Assembly (NCBI GenBank): GCA_012295275.1 | Contig: CM022672.1 | Span: 2,768,943 to 2,818,942 of the forward strand | Reading direction: 5' to 3' | DNA: 50,000 bases | Origin: Chrysomallon squamiferum | Lineage: Eukaryota > Mollusca > Gastropoda > Neomphalida > Peltospiridae | The notes under the pieces: model-generated | Database searches by the model: none | Seen by the model: the letters and a program-made list of their open reading frames with translations, nothing else | What the model was told of the DNA's origin: nothing | Made by a program: the position numbers and the translations under genes | Shown here: positions 1-12,946 of the stretch, one piece after another | Numbering within the stretch: the first letter of the stretch is position 1 | Layout: each line of letters opens with the position of its first letter

Positions 1-123
1 ATCTGTAAGTCTAAATCTGTCCTGCAAAGTTTAACGACCCAAGAGCTTTAGTCTCTGATTTTCAGGTATCAAGGCCGTCTAAATATAATGGGAATTCTGT
101 GTGAGTGCGCGTGGGTGTGGGTG

Positions 124-228
<105 letters not shown>

Positions 229-1222
229 AAAAGACAGATGGGTAATTTGAGAGAAGCTATTGTGATGACTGTGAAGAATTAAGCTGAATTTTATTAAAGC
301 AATTTATTTGCTGCTACGATCGGAGAGAACAAAACTGACTGTGATGAACTTGTGCACGTTGATTCGTTTCACGATACAGTTAACATAACCAGCCGCCGAA
401 AATAGCCAGGTTTCCATGCGACTGTAATTAACAGGAAATTAGTCATATTAAACTTTCACGATTTTAATATTATTTTGCAAAAGACATCAAAGACATGCCG
501 TGTGGTGAGTTCCCTGAATGCGTACATTTCTGTGTATGAAATAACGCATTTATAAAATATCACAATTCTTTTAATCCCACAGTATTATTGATATAGGCCT
601 ACTTTATTATTAACAAAAATTGGTCTCCAGGTACCAATAAAATAGGATGGAATAAATGAATAGAAAAAAAGAAGAAAAAAGAATGATATTTACGGTCGAT
701 TTTATAAAACTAAAAATAATGTAAAGTTAAAAAGTTTCTGATTATAATATATCTAAAATATGTACCCGAAAATAATACCAGTTAAAAAGACAATAAAAAT
801 GTTTTATATTAGAAATAATGCTTGCTGAAAAAACAATATTTTTTTTTTTTTTTGGCGGGGGTGGGTATGTTACATAAGAGTAATGCTAATTGAAAAGATG
901 ATATTATTTTTATATATCAGACGACAATAATGCTAGTTTAAAAGATAATGTTCGATATAATGTTCTGTTGGTTAGAAATCGATTTTAGTTGAAAGATTCA
1001 AGGAAAGAAGAAGTGCGTGTCTTAAAATAAGACTGAAAGACTAGTAAGCAACGGCAAGATAAGAAATAGTAGGAGCGAGAGAGAAAAAAAAAGACGAAAA
1101 GAATGAAAATAAATGAAGAATGCGGTAAATGAAAGAACAGAGGGTGATCTGGGGAGAAAAAGTAAAAATATCGCAAAGAGATTCCGAGTGAGATAAAGTA
1201 TGAGAGGGACAGTAAGTGACTC

Positions 1223-1225
<3 letters not shown>

Positions 1226-1295
<70 letters not shown>
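1226..1295. repeat. (GA)n microsatellite
   Basis: About 35 perfect GA units sit inside a longer purine-rich plus strand (about 1000-1360). Confidence 0.97.
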
Positions 1296-1298
<3 letters not shown>

Positions 1299-1797
1299 GA
1301 ATCAACGATAGAAAGAAAAATACGAAACAGAAAAAAACAAAGAGACAAAAACAGCATCAGTCACCCAGACAGTAACAGTGTTAACTTTATCTAATTGACC
1401 AAACGTCACGGACTCCGCAGTAATTGTTAGTGACCCGAACAACACGCTGCGGATTTCGTCTTTACGTCACTTAGGTCCTCGTATTTCCAGACACTCCACA
1501 AACCGACAGACGGCTCCGACGTTTTCTTAATAACCAGCAAGCAAATTGGGTTAGAAGAACGAGAGACAAGGCGAGAGGACTGCGCTGATCAATAATCATT
1601 TAAAAAGCATTTTCTTATAAGCACGGACGTAGACAAAACACAGCTGTTAGTGAATAAATGTCGGGTATTAGTGCGCCGTCCGCTACAACTTTTCTGATAA
1701 CCGCGTGTTTCACGTGATAGGTTTCACGAGTACCCAGTCAGAACCGACCAGCCGATAAAACGATGTGTGATAAGAAAGTTGAAATACTGATTCGTTT

Positions 1798-1798
<1 letters not shown>

Positions 1799-1855
<57 letters not shown>

Positions 1856-1865
1856 TGATGATAGT

Positions 1866-1899
<34 letters not shown>

Positions 1900-2100
1900 T
1901 AATAATATAATAATAATAATAATAATAATAGTTATATAAAAATAATAATAATAGTTATATAATAATGATAATAATAATAGTTATATAATAATAATAATAA
2001 TAATAACAATAATAAAAATAATAATAATAATAAGTTGAAAAAATTAGTAGTAGAAGAAGTGGAAGAAGTAGTAGTAGTAGTAGTAGTAGTTGTTGTTGTC
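1799..2100. repeat. (TAA)n/(GTA)n compound microsatellite
   Basis: Trinucleotide AAT/TAA runs are interrupted several times by the word AGTTATATAA, then pass into a GAA/GTA/GTT tract up to the position near 2100. The recurrence of the same interruption suggests expansion by duplication of blocks larger than the triplet. Confidence 0.9.
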
Positions 2101-2228
2101 CATAAGGTGGTTAAAATAAACACACTAGTGGTAGCAATATTTAAAAATACAGAATAAAATCACTCGTTAGGACAATGAGCTAAAACTCGTGAAATTCTGA
2201 TCAAGAAATTAGCATTGCCACTGGAAGA

Positions 2229-2229
2229 C

Positions 2230-2269
<40 letters not shown>

Positions 2270-2280
2270 GGAATAATAAT
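2229..2280. repeat. (AAT)n microsatellite
   Basis: An AAT triplet run followed by a degenerate GATGATGA tract up to about 2310. Confidence 0.9.
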
Positions 2281-2422
2281 GTTGATGATGACGAAGGCGA
2301 TGATGATGATAAAGATGTAATGAAATTTAAAACTACTATAAACTATAACCATATATGGTTTCGACTGCTTTGATAACAACTACGATGGTCCTATTATACA
2401 GTAACTAAAAAAAAATAGGATA

Positions 2423-2468
2423 ACACACACACACACACACGCACATACAAACAACACATACACACACG
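2423..2468. repeat. (CA)n microsatellite, imperfect
   Basis: A short CA run with GCACATACAA interruptions. Confidence 0.85.
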
Positions 2469-2969
2469 CTTATATATTTATACACGATGAAAGAAAAGAT
2501 TCATACTCTCGATCCCCATTTCGGAAATCGGAAGTTATGTACACGACATGCATACTTTAACCTATTAATCAAGGTGAATAAAATCAAAAGTCGACACTGT
2601 CAAACCAACAAGTATAAACAATAATTAACAACTTGTCTACGTTATACCCACTGTAACGCCACTTCGGATTATGCTGGCGTTTCAAAGACGTTTGTAAATG
2701 ATGTAAACTAATTTTACGTCACACGAGATGCAAGATTTATCACCTGTACAAGTACAACGAATGTCCACGTTGTGTGAAAGTCATTATTTGTTTAATTATT
2801 GCAGACAAGAAGCGATAGATAAAACGAAACGAATATTGTTATAAAGTCACGGTTTTCGTTCCAGAGACATTTTAGAATTGTCGTCGAAAGATTTCAGAGA
2901 TGTTAATTAAGACAGATATTTTGGAAACAGAAAAGAAGGAGAGGAGGCATTTTAAGATCACGAAGGATA

Positions 2970-2974
2970 AAATA

Positions 2975-3013
<39 letters not shown>

Positions 3014-3105
3014 AATAAATAAATAAATAATAATATTAATAATAATAAATATTATAAATAAATAAATAAATAAATAATAATAATATTAATAATAATAAAA
3101 ATAAA

Positions 3106-3152
<47 letters not shown>

Positions 3153-3245
3153 AATAAATAAATAATAATAATAATATTAATAATAATAAATATTATAAAT
3201 AAATAAATTAATAATAATAGTAATAACAACAATAAATAAATATAT
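2970..3245. repeat. (AAT)n/(AAAT)n mosaic satellite
   Basis: Alternating AAT and AAAT runs, with the word TAATATTAATAATAATAAAT reappearing at roughly regular spacing. This gives a higher-order repeat of about 60-110 bp built from simple units. Confidence 0.88.
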
Positions 3246-3464
3246 AAGTAAAAATATAAACAATATCTAAAATCCGCCCAGTAATTATATTATAGATTTA
3301 TTCATTTACAAACGTTTGTGAAACTATTATCCACCAGGTTGAAAACTAAATCTACCATAAATTAACTAGCTCCCTTCCGTCAAAGAGTGTTTTTGTTTAG
3401 AATACAACGAAAATGAAAACCTGTAAAAACGGCGCCACAAAAAAGTAGCTGAAAATATTAACAT

Positions 3465-3735
3465 CCATTTGCGTTTTCTTCTTGTTATAACAAAAATTAA
3501 TAATCTGCGCAGGCAAATGAAAGTTGCCTGAAAATATTGCTAATCATGAACAGAAATCCAGTGTTTTGCGTTTTCTAATCATCTTGTTAGAAAGTTCTGG
3601 CAAAATTAATAATCTGCGCAGGCAAATGTAAAGTGTTGTGTTGCCGGTGGGAAACGGGTATCAAGGACGTCGTCTTGCTAATCATCAGTTGCTGCCTGCT
3701 TTCAGAAAGTTCTGGCTGTGTTATGTGCCAGCTTT
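3465..3735. repeat. 109-bp-spaced tandem duplication
   Basis: The words AATAATCTGCGCAGGCAAAT and their flanks occur at about 3491-3519 and again at 3601-3628, i.e. 109 bp apart. Each copy is preceded by TTTGCGTTTTCT. The second copy adds a CAGAAAGTTCTGGC-like block that appears a third time near 3702-3716. It is not a simple-sequence repeat, so it may be a fragment of a longer satellite or of a mobile element. Confidence 0.75.
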
Positions 3736-3813
3736 CTGAGCAGTGTTTTCATGGAAACATGCATTAAATTAACCAAGTTAAACCTATCCTTAAAAAAGAA
3801 GAAGTAAGAAAGG

Positions 3814-3818
<5 letters not shown>

Positions 3819-3860
<42 letters not shown>
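3819..3860. repeat. Poly(A) tract, near perfect
   Basis: An A run broken only by single G bases. No target-site duplication or element body is evident next to it, so I do not call it a retroposon tail. Confidence 0.85.
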
Positions 3861-3864
<4 letters not shown>

Positions 3865-5533
3865 GAGGAAAGAAATGTGATGCCAATGTTTTTTTTTTTT
3901 CTCTTTCAGAATGTGTGTTGTACAAACTTCTGTGATTAACAGTTACCATCAGAGTGTATTTTTGATGAATTTTCTTAGACTATTTATTCACAACATTACG
4001 GATACATTTTTGATGTTACAATAAGCACTAACAATGCATTATAAATGTCAGTAAACATAAAACCATCCATTCATCCGTTTATTCATTCATTCATGAACAA
4101 GCAAGAACTCGACTCTCCCATGTTTATTTGAACTTTCACAGTTTCGAAAGCTGACCTCGATTAAAATCGAAGGACACTCTTCGTGTCTGTAACTGCGCAG
4201 CGAAAGCCTTTTGCCATTTTATTTCTGTGTGTCAAATGCATTTCTGGTATTTGTTATCATGCCTCGTTAAAGACAGATTTCAATTTTGTAGCAGAATTTT
4301 CTTTTCTGATGCGCGCCATCTCAAAATGAAACTGTACCCACTGTAAATTGATCGCTTGTTTTTCTAGAAAAATCCACTGCTGCAAAATGACAAAAGTAAT
4401 CCCACACAAAAGCTATCAGCTTATTACTTATTCATAGAAAAACCGACCGTTATCTACCGAACACAGTTTTATTGCTGCGCGTCCAACTGCGCGAAAACAT
4501 CATTTTGACGTGTCGATGCATGCACACCTCGACCAGTCTACTGATGCCAAAAGTACAAATCTAGTTCTGGCGCTAAATTTCATATGGGATTTATTTTGAT
4601 CGATTCGGGAAATAACAGTTCTTATTTTTTACACTTTTTTCTATGAAGATATTAAAGTTATTGTTCGTCAAACATCCTATTATTATTATTATTATTATGT
4701 TGTTGTTGTTGTTGTTCCTGTTGTTGTTGCTATTGTTGTTGCTGTTCCTGCTGTTGTTTTTTTTGATGTTGTCATCGTTATTTATATTGTTTTCATATGA
4801 CTCAATGTCTAATAATTATTATACCATAAGAGTCTGTTAATACTTTATAAACAAATAGATAAACAAAAACTAATTAATAAACTAAATAAATAAATAAATA
4901 AACAGCGAAGACAACAAAAATTACATTAACAGTAACTTTTACTAACACAATTATAACCACCACGAGAACAATAATAACAATAATTATAATAAATAGCCTA
5001 TATTTATTATGCCATGAACTTACAAAATAAATAAATAAACAAAGAAATAAACAAAATCAAAAGCAACATTTCCGACAGTTAGACTAGCAAAACGTCTAAA
5101 TTTTGAACTAAACGACGAAATAGACGCCAGTAGCTACGTCACTGCATAAAGTTTTATAAAATATAAGACATTAATATTATCATACCTCATAGAAATCCTT
5201 TAATGATCCAAAAAGTGAAGCAAAAAATACGTAATTAATGTACAAAAGAAAACAAATATGGCGCCTTCTCAAGTCTCGTTAATTGGGAGAAATGTTACGT
5301 GCTATCGTTTGTGAACTTTTGGTAGAGTGATTGTATACGATATAAGTTTAATTTTTTTTTTTTTTTATTTCTACGGTGTACAGAACGCACGAAAAAGGTC
5401 TATCTTTCCATTGATCTTTCGTATGTCTGAATTTCTGTGTGTACATATCTCGTTTATGTCTGGAAGTCTCAGTCCATTTACTTCTTTCTTTCTTGTAAAT
5501 TATTTAGCCTTTAAATGAATAAGTATCGAATAT

Positions 5534-5559
5534 GTGTGTGTGTGTGTGTATGTGTGTCA

Positions 5560-5595
<36 letters not shown>
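5534..5595. repeat. (TG)n-(CA)n inverted dinucleotide repeat
   Basis: A TG run followed by a CA run on the same strand, so the two halves are self-complementary and could form a hairpin. Confidence 0.85.
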
Positions 5596-5598
<3 letters not shown>

Positions 5599-5925
5599 GT
5601 TTGTATGTACATATACTGTTACTCTTCTTGCTCTTCTGCTTCTTCTTATACTACTACTAGTAGTTTTTAGACATTGCATAACTGTAATATTTCACGCTGA
5701 TCTCTTTACCTATATATTTGTCTGGACATCTGAACAGATATTTTGTCGTCTATCTACTCTCCATTAGTATCATATATACATAGTTCATCCATCCATCCAT
5801 CCATCCATCCATTTATTTTTAATCAGTAGGTCAATCAATCAATAAATCAATCAGTCTATCTATCTGTCTGCCACTCTATTCGTCTCTCTCAATCTGTATA
5901 TGTGTGTGAGAGTGTAGACCTGTAT

Positions 5926-5999
5926 TACACACACACACACACAGACACACACACACACAGACAACACACACAGACACACACACAAACACACACACACAG

Positions 6000-6031
<32 letters not shown>

Positions 6032-6032
6032 T
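5926..6032. repeat. (CA)n microsatellite with CAGA interruptions
   Basis: CA units interrupted at near-regular spacing by CAGACACA and CAAACACA variants. Confidence 0.9.
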
Positions 6033-6151
6033 CACAAACATACATCTGTCTCTATCTGCCATTCTGTATGTCTCTCCATCTGTCGGACAGTCACTCATTT
6101 AACTATTCATTTATCTGTCTATCAGTTGTCAGTTTATTAATATGTCAAAAG

Positions 6152-6200
<49 letters not shown>
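6152..6200. repeat. (CA)n microsatellite
   Basis: About 24 perfect CA units. Confidence 0.95.
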
Positions 6201-6201
<1 letters not shown>

Positions 6202-9200
6202 TAATCACTATAATCCTTGTCTTTGAAATGGAAATAGAACTTCTGCTGGCCGGAAGCATAGCCAAGCAGAGAGTGAGTAGGAAACATTCTAAATAAGGAA
6301 ACAAGAAGACAAAACAGATCGTCCACGCACTTTGAAACACTATACGAAATTTAGGTCATTTCTAACAACAATAAAAGGAGTGGATCCATAATTTCAGAAA
6401 AATGTAAGCTGCTTCTTTCTGATGGATATATAACCTTAACGGTAAAAATAATAATAATAATAAATAAGTAGAAGAAAAAAAAGACGGTTATCAAGAATTA
6501 CTTCCAAAAAAAAACAAAAAAAAAAAACAGAGAGATTAACATTATGGAACAGGATGTTCATTTCTGAATCTACATATATTTCAGAAAGAAATATTTTTAT
6601 ATTATTATTATTATTATTATTATACAGACATTCTATTCGTTAATCTTTTAACATAATTATTCAATATTTTCTTGGGTACCACAGTCAACTGTTTTCATAA
6701 TATTGTTATGACTTGCTACGGTGACACATCGATTTTCATTTTAGAATTAGGGTGGCGACCAACAGCGTAGTTGCATAAAAATGTTAGTTGCGATAAACGA
6801 TTGCTTATGATACAGGCCTTAAGACTAGTAGGAATCAGGCTCGTGCATCAATTTCATCTTCTTGGAAGGAATAAACACACACGCACACGCACACACACAA
6901 ATACACACACACACATACTTACAATAATGTTAGTGTTTCTACAGGTTTCTAATTAGCTCTGGAAAGGAACCGGTGACGAGATGGGATCCTGCTACGTAAC
7001 TTGTCGGAATTTCGACGTCTTAACCACTTCAGCAGTGAAACACAAGAAACTAAATCACGACACTTCACAACATAATCATTAGCTAACATCGACGTGCTTT
7101 GAAAACAAGTAGAAACACAGCCGCGAGCTCTGCGTGGTATTTAAACGAAGCTGGATTTCACTGTCTGTCTCAAGTGTTGCTTCCAGCAGATCAGAAATCT
7201 TTACAAGTCTTTTTTTGAAACCAACGATTTTCCTTTCTGTAAGAAACGACGGCCGTATTTAGCAGTCAAATTACCACTCGAATGCAGCCGATTTTTGAGG
7301 CGAGATTTAGCCTAAAGAGTAAATAAAGAACTTTAAACAAAGCTTCATATTTTTTTTATTTTTTTTATTTTTTTTTTTTGGAAATTATTTTTGGTTTTTA
7401 GATCCAAAAACATATGAAAGTTTTGTTGAAGAGACAAGGAACAAACTTATTTTAACGAGTCATTATAATGCACTGACGGCGACGGTAAAGCCTTTAACGT
7501 ATTGTGATGCAGATATTTCGAGTTTATTTCAAACAGAGAAAAAAAAAAATTCAGTGAAAATAATGTAGCAAATTTATATGCTGATGAATAAAAAGTCCGT
7601 TTGAATCATGCACTCAAACATTATTTTTAATAATGCATGACCATACAATAACTATCAGGGGATGTCATTCTTTTATATTTCATGAAGTCATTTAGTAAAG
7701 TGGAATGGAGAGAGAGAGGAACTTATGGAATCAAATACAATAAATCGGTTAGTTCCTATTCTAATGGGTTAGACCAAAAAAAAAAACCTACCAGAACAAC
7801 CCCACATACTTTGCTTATAACGGTTCCATGAACAAAGTGTTTCAGTTTTTGCATACCGAAGATTACATTCTCTTAGAAAAGTGATGGGTTTATAACATAA
7901 AAATGAGTATTATTATTACGTCTACACATTTTTATCACAAAATATTCGTCAAAGTGTTTTCCTTCACAATGGCGGTACGAACGAAATAGCACACATACAC
8001 ACATACAGCTGTGTTTGATATTTATTTATTAATTTATATCGACATTCATCATCAATTTCATAATCTAGCAAAGTGATATTCTGAACACTGATATATCATC
8101 GATAAGTAAAGGTTTAATCATTTCAAACTATTCATGCTCGTAACTATATATATATATATATACACATATACATATATCGATATCTACAAATTACAGTTCA
8201 CGATACGCTATAATGTTGACATAATCCTTATGTGTAATAATTCGACCGTCGACATTACTTGTAAAAAAAGATTTGATTAATCTAACTTTAGAGAAATTAA
8301 TATATATATACATAGATACATACATACATACATACATACATATATTTTAAAGAATAATTTTGAACACATTAAAATGAATATTTCTGATTAGCTTAGTACA
8401 AAATAATTCATTAAAGTTTTTAATTTTCTAAAAACTAAATGTGCATTTTCGTGAAACTGTAATCCTATGACAGTTTGTTAATAGTTTAATTTACATATTA
8501 TTTATAAAGTGAGATTACATTCTATTAGTTTTCATGTCTTTGAAGTTTCGTACTGTTTAAAGGTAACGTCGAGATTTCAAAATGTTCCAGAAGAAATGAA
8601 AACCTTTAAGTAAACCGATGCTGTGAATTTAGTTTCGTCTATCTGGTTTATTTATACTTTTTAAAAGAGAACTTGAGAGTCAAGCGGTGCATTTTAAATA
8701 TAGTTTAATCTGCACGATCTTTGTTTCTTTCGTATTTTTGGAAATGAACTTGAATCATTGTGTCTAGCAGTAGAATTGATGTAAGAATACAGGTGTTGCC
8801 TGTTTTTATACTCTGATTAAAAGCTTAGAATGTGTATTTGAACTAAAACCTAACGGCAGTATTTTCGCAAAATGTGACGTGTTTCTTCTTAGAGAAAACT
8901 TTTAAAAAATAATTTAAAATAAAATAAATAAATAAACGTTTAGGTTCTTATGAAGTCTAAACGAAATCTAAAATGTTGAGTGTCGATTCTTAGGAAGTTT
9001 AAACAAGATCTAAATGTGGAAAGTGTATGTTGTTACGAAATCAATAAAAACAAAACAAAAAAAACAACAAATAAATAAATAAAAAATACAATATGTTTAT
9101 ATGTATAGATGCAGACTGTTATGAAACGTAAATTAAATTCAACAGCTTTATGGGAAAGTAAACTGAATCTAACATTAATGAATGTTTTTTTTCTAAATTT

Positions 9201-9300
9201 AGAATAAAGCAAATGAACTTCAAATATAGATTGACAATTTACTGATGTTTTGAAAATAGCGAATGATATAACAACAACAACAACAACAACAATAATAAAC

Positions 9301-9332
<32 letters not shown>

Positions 9333-9738
9333 AATAAATTGAGGACATTGACTTCGTGTTATTATGTCTAAAATAAAACTGTGTAAAAATGAAACAGTCT
9401 GTGTAACAAGCAAACTGAAATTTAAAATAAATCTGTAAAATAGAGTAATACTGTTTAGAAAAGGCTTTGAATGGAATTTAGAATAAAGTTGTGTCAAAAC
9501 TTAATAGCAAAACATAAACAGCTGTGTTATATAACAACTGAAAAGAAAGTTAGAAAAGCCTTGTATAATAAAGGATAACTATTAAACAATGAAGTTTTGA
9601 ACTATATGTACCGAAATTTTTGTAAAACAGCGCTGTCAAGTTCAAACTGGTAGGTTTTTTTTAGCTTATTAAAAACATAAATCTAGCCTAGTGGTAATCA
9701 TTTCTGAAGTGAAACTAACCAATGCTTCAGGGACTGTT

Positions 9739-9746
9739 TATTTTAA

Positions 9747-9805
<59 letters not shown>

Positions 9806-9845
9806 TTTTTTTTTATTATTTATTTATTTATTTTTTTTTTTTTGT
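9739..9845. repeat. (TTA)n microsatellite grading into T-rich tract
   Basis: A TTA/ATT triplet run followed by TTTA and poly-T segments. It produces a spurious poly-Tyr frame. Confidence 0.93.
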
Positions 9846-10039
9846 TGACGTTTTTATTATATTTTCACCAGAATTATTATCAGCTTTAAAATATTCGAAA
9901 GTTCACTACTTATCGTCAGATTATCGTAGATAATGTGCTAAGACTACCTAGGTGTTCAGTTTTGAATAGTAATTAAGAGTAACTTCTGCAGGTGTAAATG
10001 CAGGTGGTTAGTTATTTGTTAGTGCTTTAAAACACGAAA

Positions 10040-10350
10040 CAGGATTCGCTTGCCGGACACGGAACACAGTTTGTCTACAAACAGTTTCCATACACCGCAA
10101 GCGGCTTGTTAGACATACATGAGATGTATTCTGCCGTTCACCAGTCCATGTAGCGTTTGCCTACACTGAGCACCGCTCGCCATTTTCCGGAAAGTGTTTG
10201 TCGCACACCGCTATGCGTACTCTGAACAGCTTACCACACTCTGAAACCACTTCTCGTATACCGTATACCGCATGCTCTATCTTCTCCATGTCCACGTGCA
10301 GTTTGCCGCATTCCGCACTCCGTTTGCCTGATACACCCAAACAAAGGTTG
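10040..10350. repeat. Degenerate GC-richer minisatellite-like region
   Basis: Several imperfect units share a GTTTGCC or GTTTGTC start and an ACACCGC or CACCGCTC body, for example near 10067, 10153, 10195, 10302 and 10325. This stretch is clearly richer in G+C than its surroundings. The units vary too much for an exact period. No splice-supported reading frame was found in it. Confidence 0.5.
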
Positions 10351-10398
10351 TCGTCTTCTGTTCATCACTTACTGGACACAGACAAAGGCATAATAATC

Positions 10399-10433
10399 AC
10401 AACATCATCAACAACAACAACAACAACAACAAC

Positions 10434-10464
<31 letters not shown>

Positions 10465-10465
10465 T
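10399..10465. repeat. (CAA)n-(TAA)n microsatellite
   Basis: A CAA run passing into a TAA run. Confidence 0.93.
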
Positions 10466-11302
10466 AAGAAAGATTATCTCTATTATAAATACTTGTGGAT
10501 GCAATATATACTATATAGATTTATATTTCGACTCCTTTTATTATTATTATTATTATTATTTTTTTTTTTTTTTGCTTGTTTTAAAAAATTTAGTTAATAC
10601 TGTGATCTTTCCATTTTAGGTTTTCATTCAAGCCTTTCGTAAAATAAAAAAAAAAATTAAAAAAAATGTGCGGTACTTACTTAATGTGAGGCATCAGTCT
10701 TAATAGTCTTTTTGTTCTCGCCCTCGGTACCTTGTAGATTAATTTCTAAAATAAATTATCTTTTGAATATTCTATTTTGTCATTTAATTTTGCATATATA
10801 CTGATTTTATTTATTTATTAATTTTTTATTAGGCATGTTGTTGTTGTTGTTGTTGTTATTATTATTATTATTATTATCATCATCAGCAGCACCACCACTA
10901 TCATCATCATCATTATTATTTAAATAACTGGTTCTAACCGATTATTTATTTCATTTAAATTGTATGCTGAGTTGAAATCAAATGACATTTTCATCATTGA
11001 TGCTGATAAACCATTTACGACCCAGTTTATTTTCTTTATTTCATTTGTTTATTTAATTATTATTATTTTGTTTTTCAAAATTAATGTTTCCAATAAGACA
11101 TTTAAAACCAATTTAACAACAACAACAACAACAAAAGTCACGCTGAATCATTTTACTGTAATTTCCCGCTTTCCATCTGGTTTGTTTGGAACGATATGAC
11201 GTCACAATAGAATCATCGTCACTTACTGTTGGTCAGGGAAGTTGAAATACAATTTCAGCTTGTTAAGATCATTCTAGGACACTGAGAACGTTATATTTAA
11301 TT

Positions 11303-11305
11303 CTG

Positions 11306-11362
<57 letters not shown>
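11303..11362. repeat. (TTA)n microsatellite
   Basis: An ATT triplet run followed by TTTA units. Similar ATT runs lie at about 10536-10575 and 10855-10880. Confidence 0.92.
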
Positions 11363-11365
<3 letters not shown>

Positions 11366-12814
11366 TATTTATTTTTTTGTTTTTTTTTTTCAAGTTATTT
11401 GTCAGCATAGAATCTGGTAATTAAAAATAAAACACTTTACTAACATTTTTCTAATATTTCGGCCCATACTTCTAACATTAATATTTGTTTCAATTCAATA
11501 ATTATTTATTATAATATAGACAAATTTAGCTTTTCAAATAAACAAATAAACAAACAAACAAATAAATAAAGTCAGCAAAAATGTGTATAGGGATGGATGG
11601 ATGAGTGAAATATTTAGAAGTCACATAGAAAGATTATCAACAATAATAAATATGCATTATACTTACAAACATAGTCTCTCATCTTCTATTTGTTTATTTT
11701 TAAATAGTAAACTTTATTTTTAAAATCAGTTTGTTTTAGTTACTGCTCAATTAAATATAACTCCACTAAAGTTTTGGTAAAAACGATTTTACAAGCTTTT
11801 CTGTTAATATTAGCACTAAACAGTTAATTATTAAATGAAATAAAAATGGATAATTTAAAATAAAAATAAAAAATAACACATTGTTCTACGTTTTCACTAT
11901 ATTACTATTTCCTGTAAACAATTAAATATTAAATTAAAAAATATTTTATTCTTTTCACCACTAATACAACTAACAAAAGATAGATTTGATGTATCATTTT
12001 AATAAACTGCATATTAAATGGGGAGCGACAGTGAAAGCATGCCCTGCTGATAGTGAAAACGAATTATCTTGAACGACTGTTCATCTTTGTCACAGAACAT
12101 AAAAGGTTTGTATTAAATATCATTTTAAAATATACAAATTTAGTATAGTGTGTTTTGTACGATATTATTAATTTTTAAGGTTTTAATTGTAAATAAGGCA
12201 AATTCAGCATCATCCGATTCTGCTGTATTTCACAAATTATTAAGATAAATATATTTGTAAATAAGTAATAATACTCAATAGCAACAACAATAATAAATAA
12301 TTCGGGTTCTTTATAATGAAAACCATTTCTTTCAGAAAGTTTATTTAATTATTCTTTCTCTGAAATCCTAATTAGTTTCCCAAACAACAGCAGTGAAAAC
12401 AACCAGTACTACTATTACAACAAAAAGATAGTAAGTAAATAAACAAAATTAATATTTATTTTACTTATGATATTTTACACATTTGGAGTTTAAACATTAC
12501 AGTTTTATAATTGTCCAAGTGACCGTTTGGCGTGTTTACTATCGAAAGGTTATAATAGTTCAAATGTCTACACCATTCTTAACAAATTCTTAAAAAAAAT
12601 AAAAATGTTGAATTAATTCCTGTAAGCGCAAATAAAGTTGCTAAATAAATATTACCGAGTTTGTAATTTATTTCTAATGCACGTATTTCCAACCTGTATT
12701 AACATGGGTATTGATTAAACTGTGACCCGGAATTAAACCGTGTGCTGATATGTTTTCCGAAAAGTCGCGATTGATCAGTCTATCAACGGAAGTGGTGATA
12801 TGGAATCACACGTA

Positions 12815-12850
12815 GCGCATGATGTCATTTCCACGTGTCAGCCAATCAGA
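12815..12850 (+). promoter_or_regulatory. Putative PERK proximal promoter elements
   Basis: About 100-130 bp upstream of the PERK start codon lie a CRE/ATF-like palindrome TGATGTCAT (ending near 12828), CCACGTG (12831-12837, an E-box that also contains the CCACG half-site used by ATF6/XBP1) and an inverse-spaced CCAAT box (12842-12846). The canonical ER stress element is CCAAT-N9-CCACG. Here CCACG comes first and the gap is 6, so this is not a perfect ERSE. ER-stress inducibility is inference from motifs only. Confidence 0.45.
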
Positions 12851-12946
12851 AGCACTTGGGACGATCATCGTATGATTGTAAACAGACTGATTCAAGGATC
12901 GACGAAATTGAGTAACAATGTAACTTTTGGCTTTTGAATCATATCC

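Noticed and set aside
985-1394. Open frames over the GA repeat (Ser-Leu and Arg-Glu runs)
   Set aside because: Direct translations of a dinucleotide microsatellite; present on both strands and without splice or start context.
5534-6340. Cys-Val and His-Thr repeat frames
   Set aside because: Translations of CA/TG microsatellites, not proteins.
9033-9497. 154-aa minus-strand frame
   Set aside because: Hydrophobic low-complexity frame over A+T-rich DNA and a TTA/TTG repeat; no start context, no splice support, no recognisable domain.
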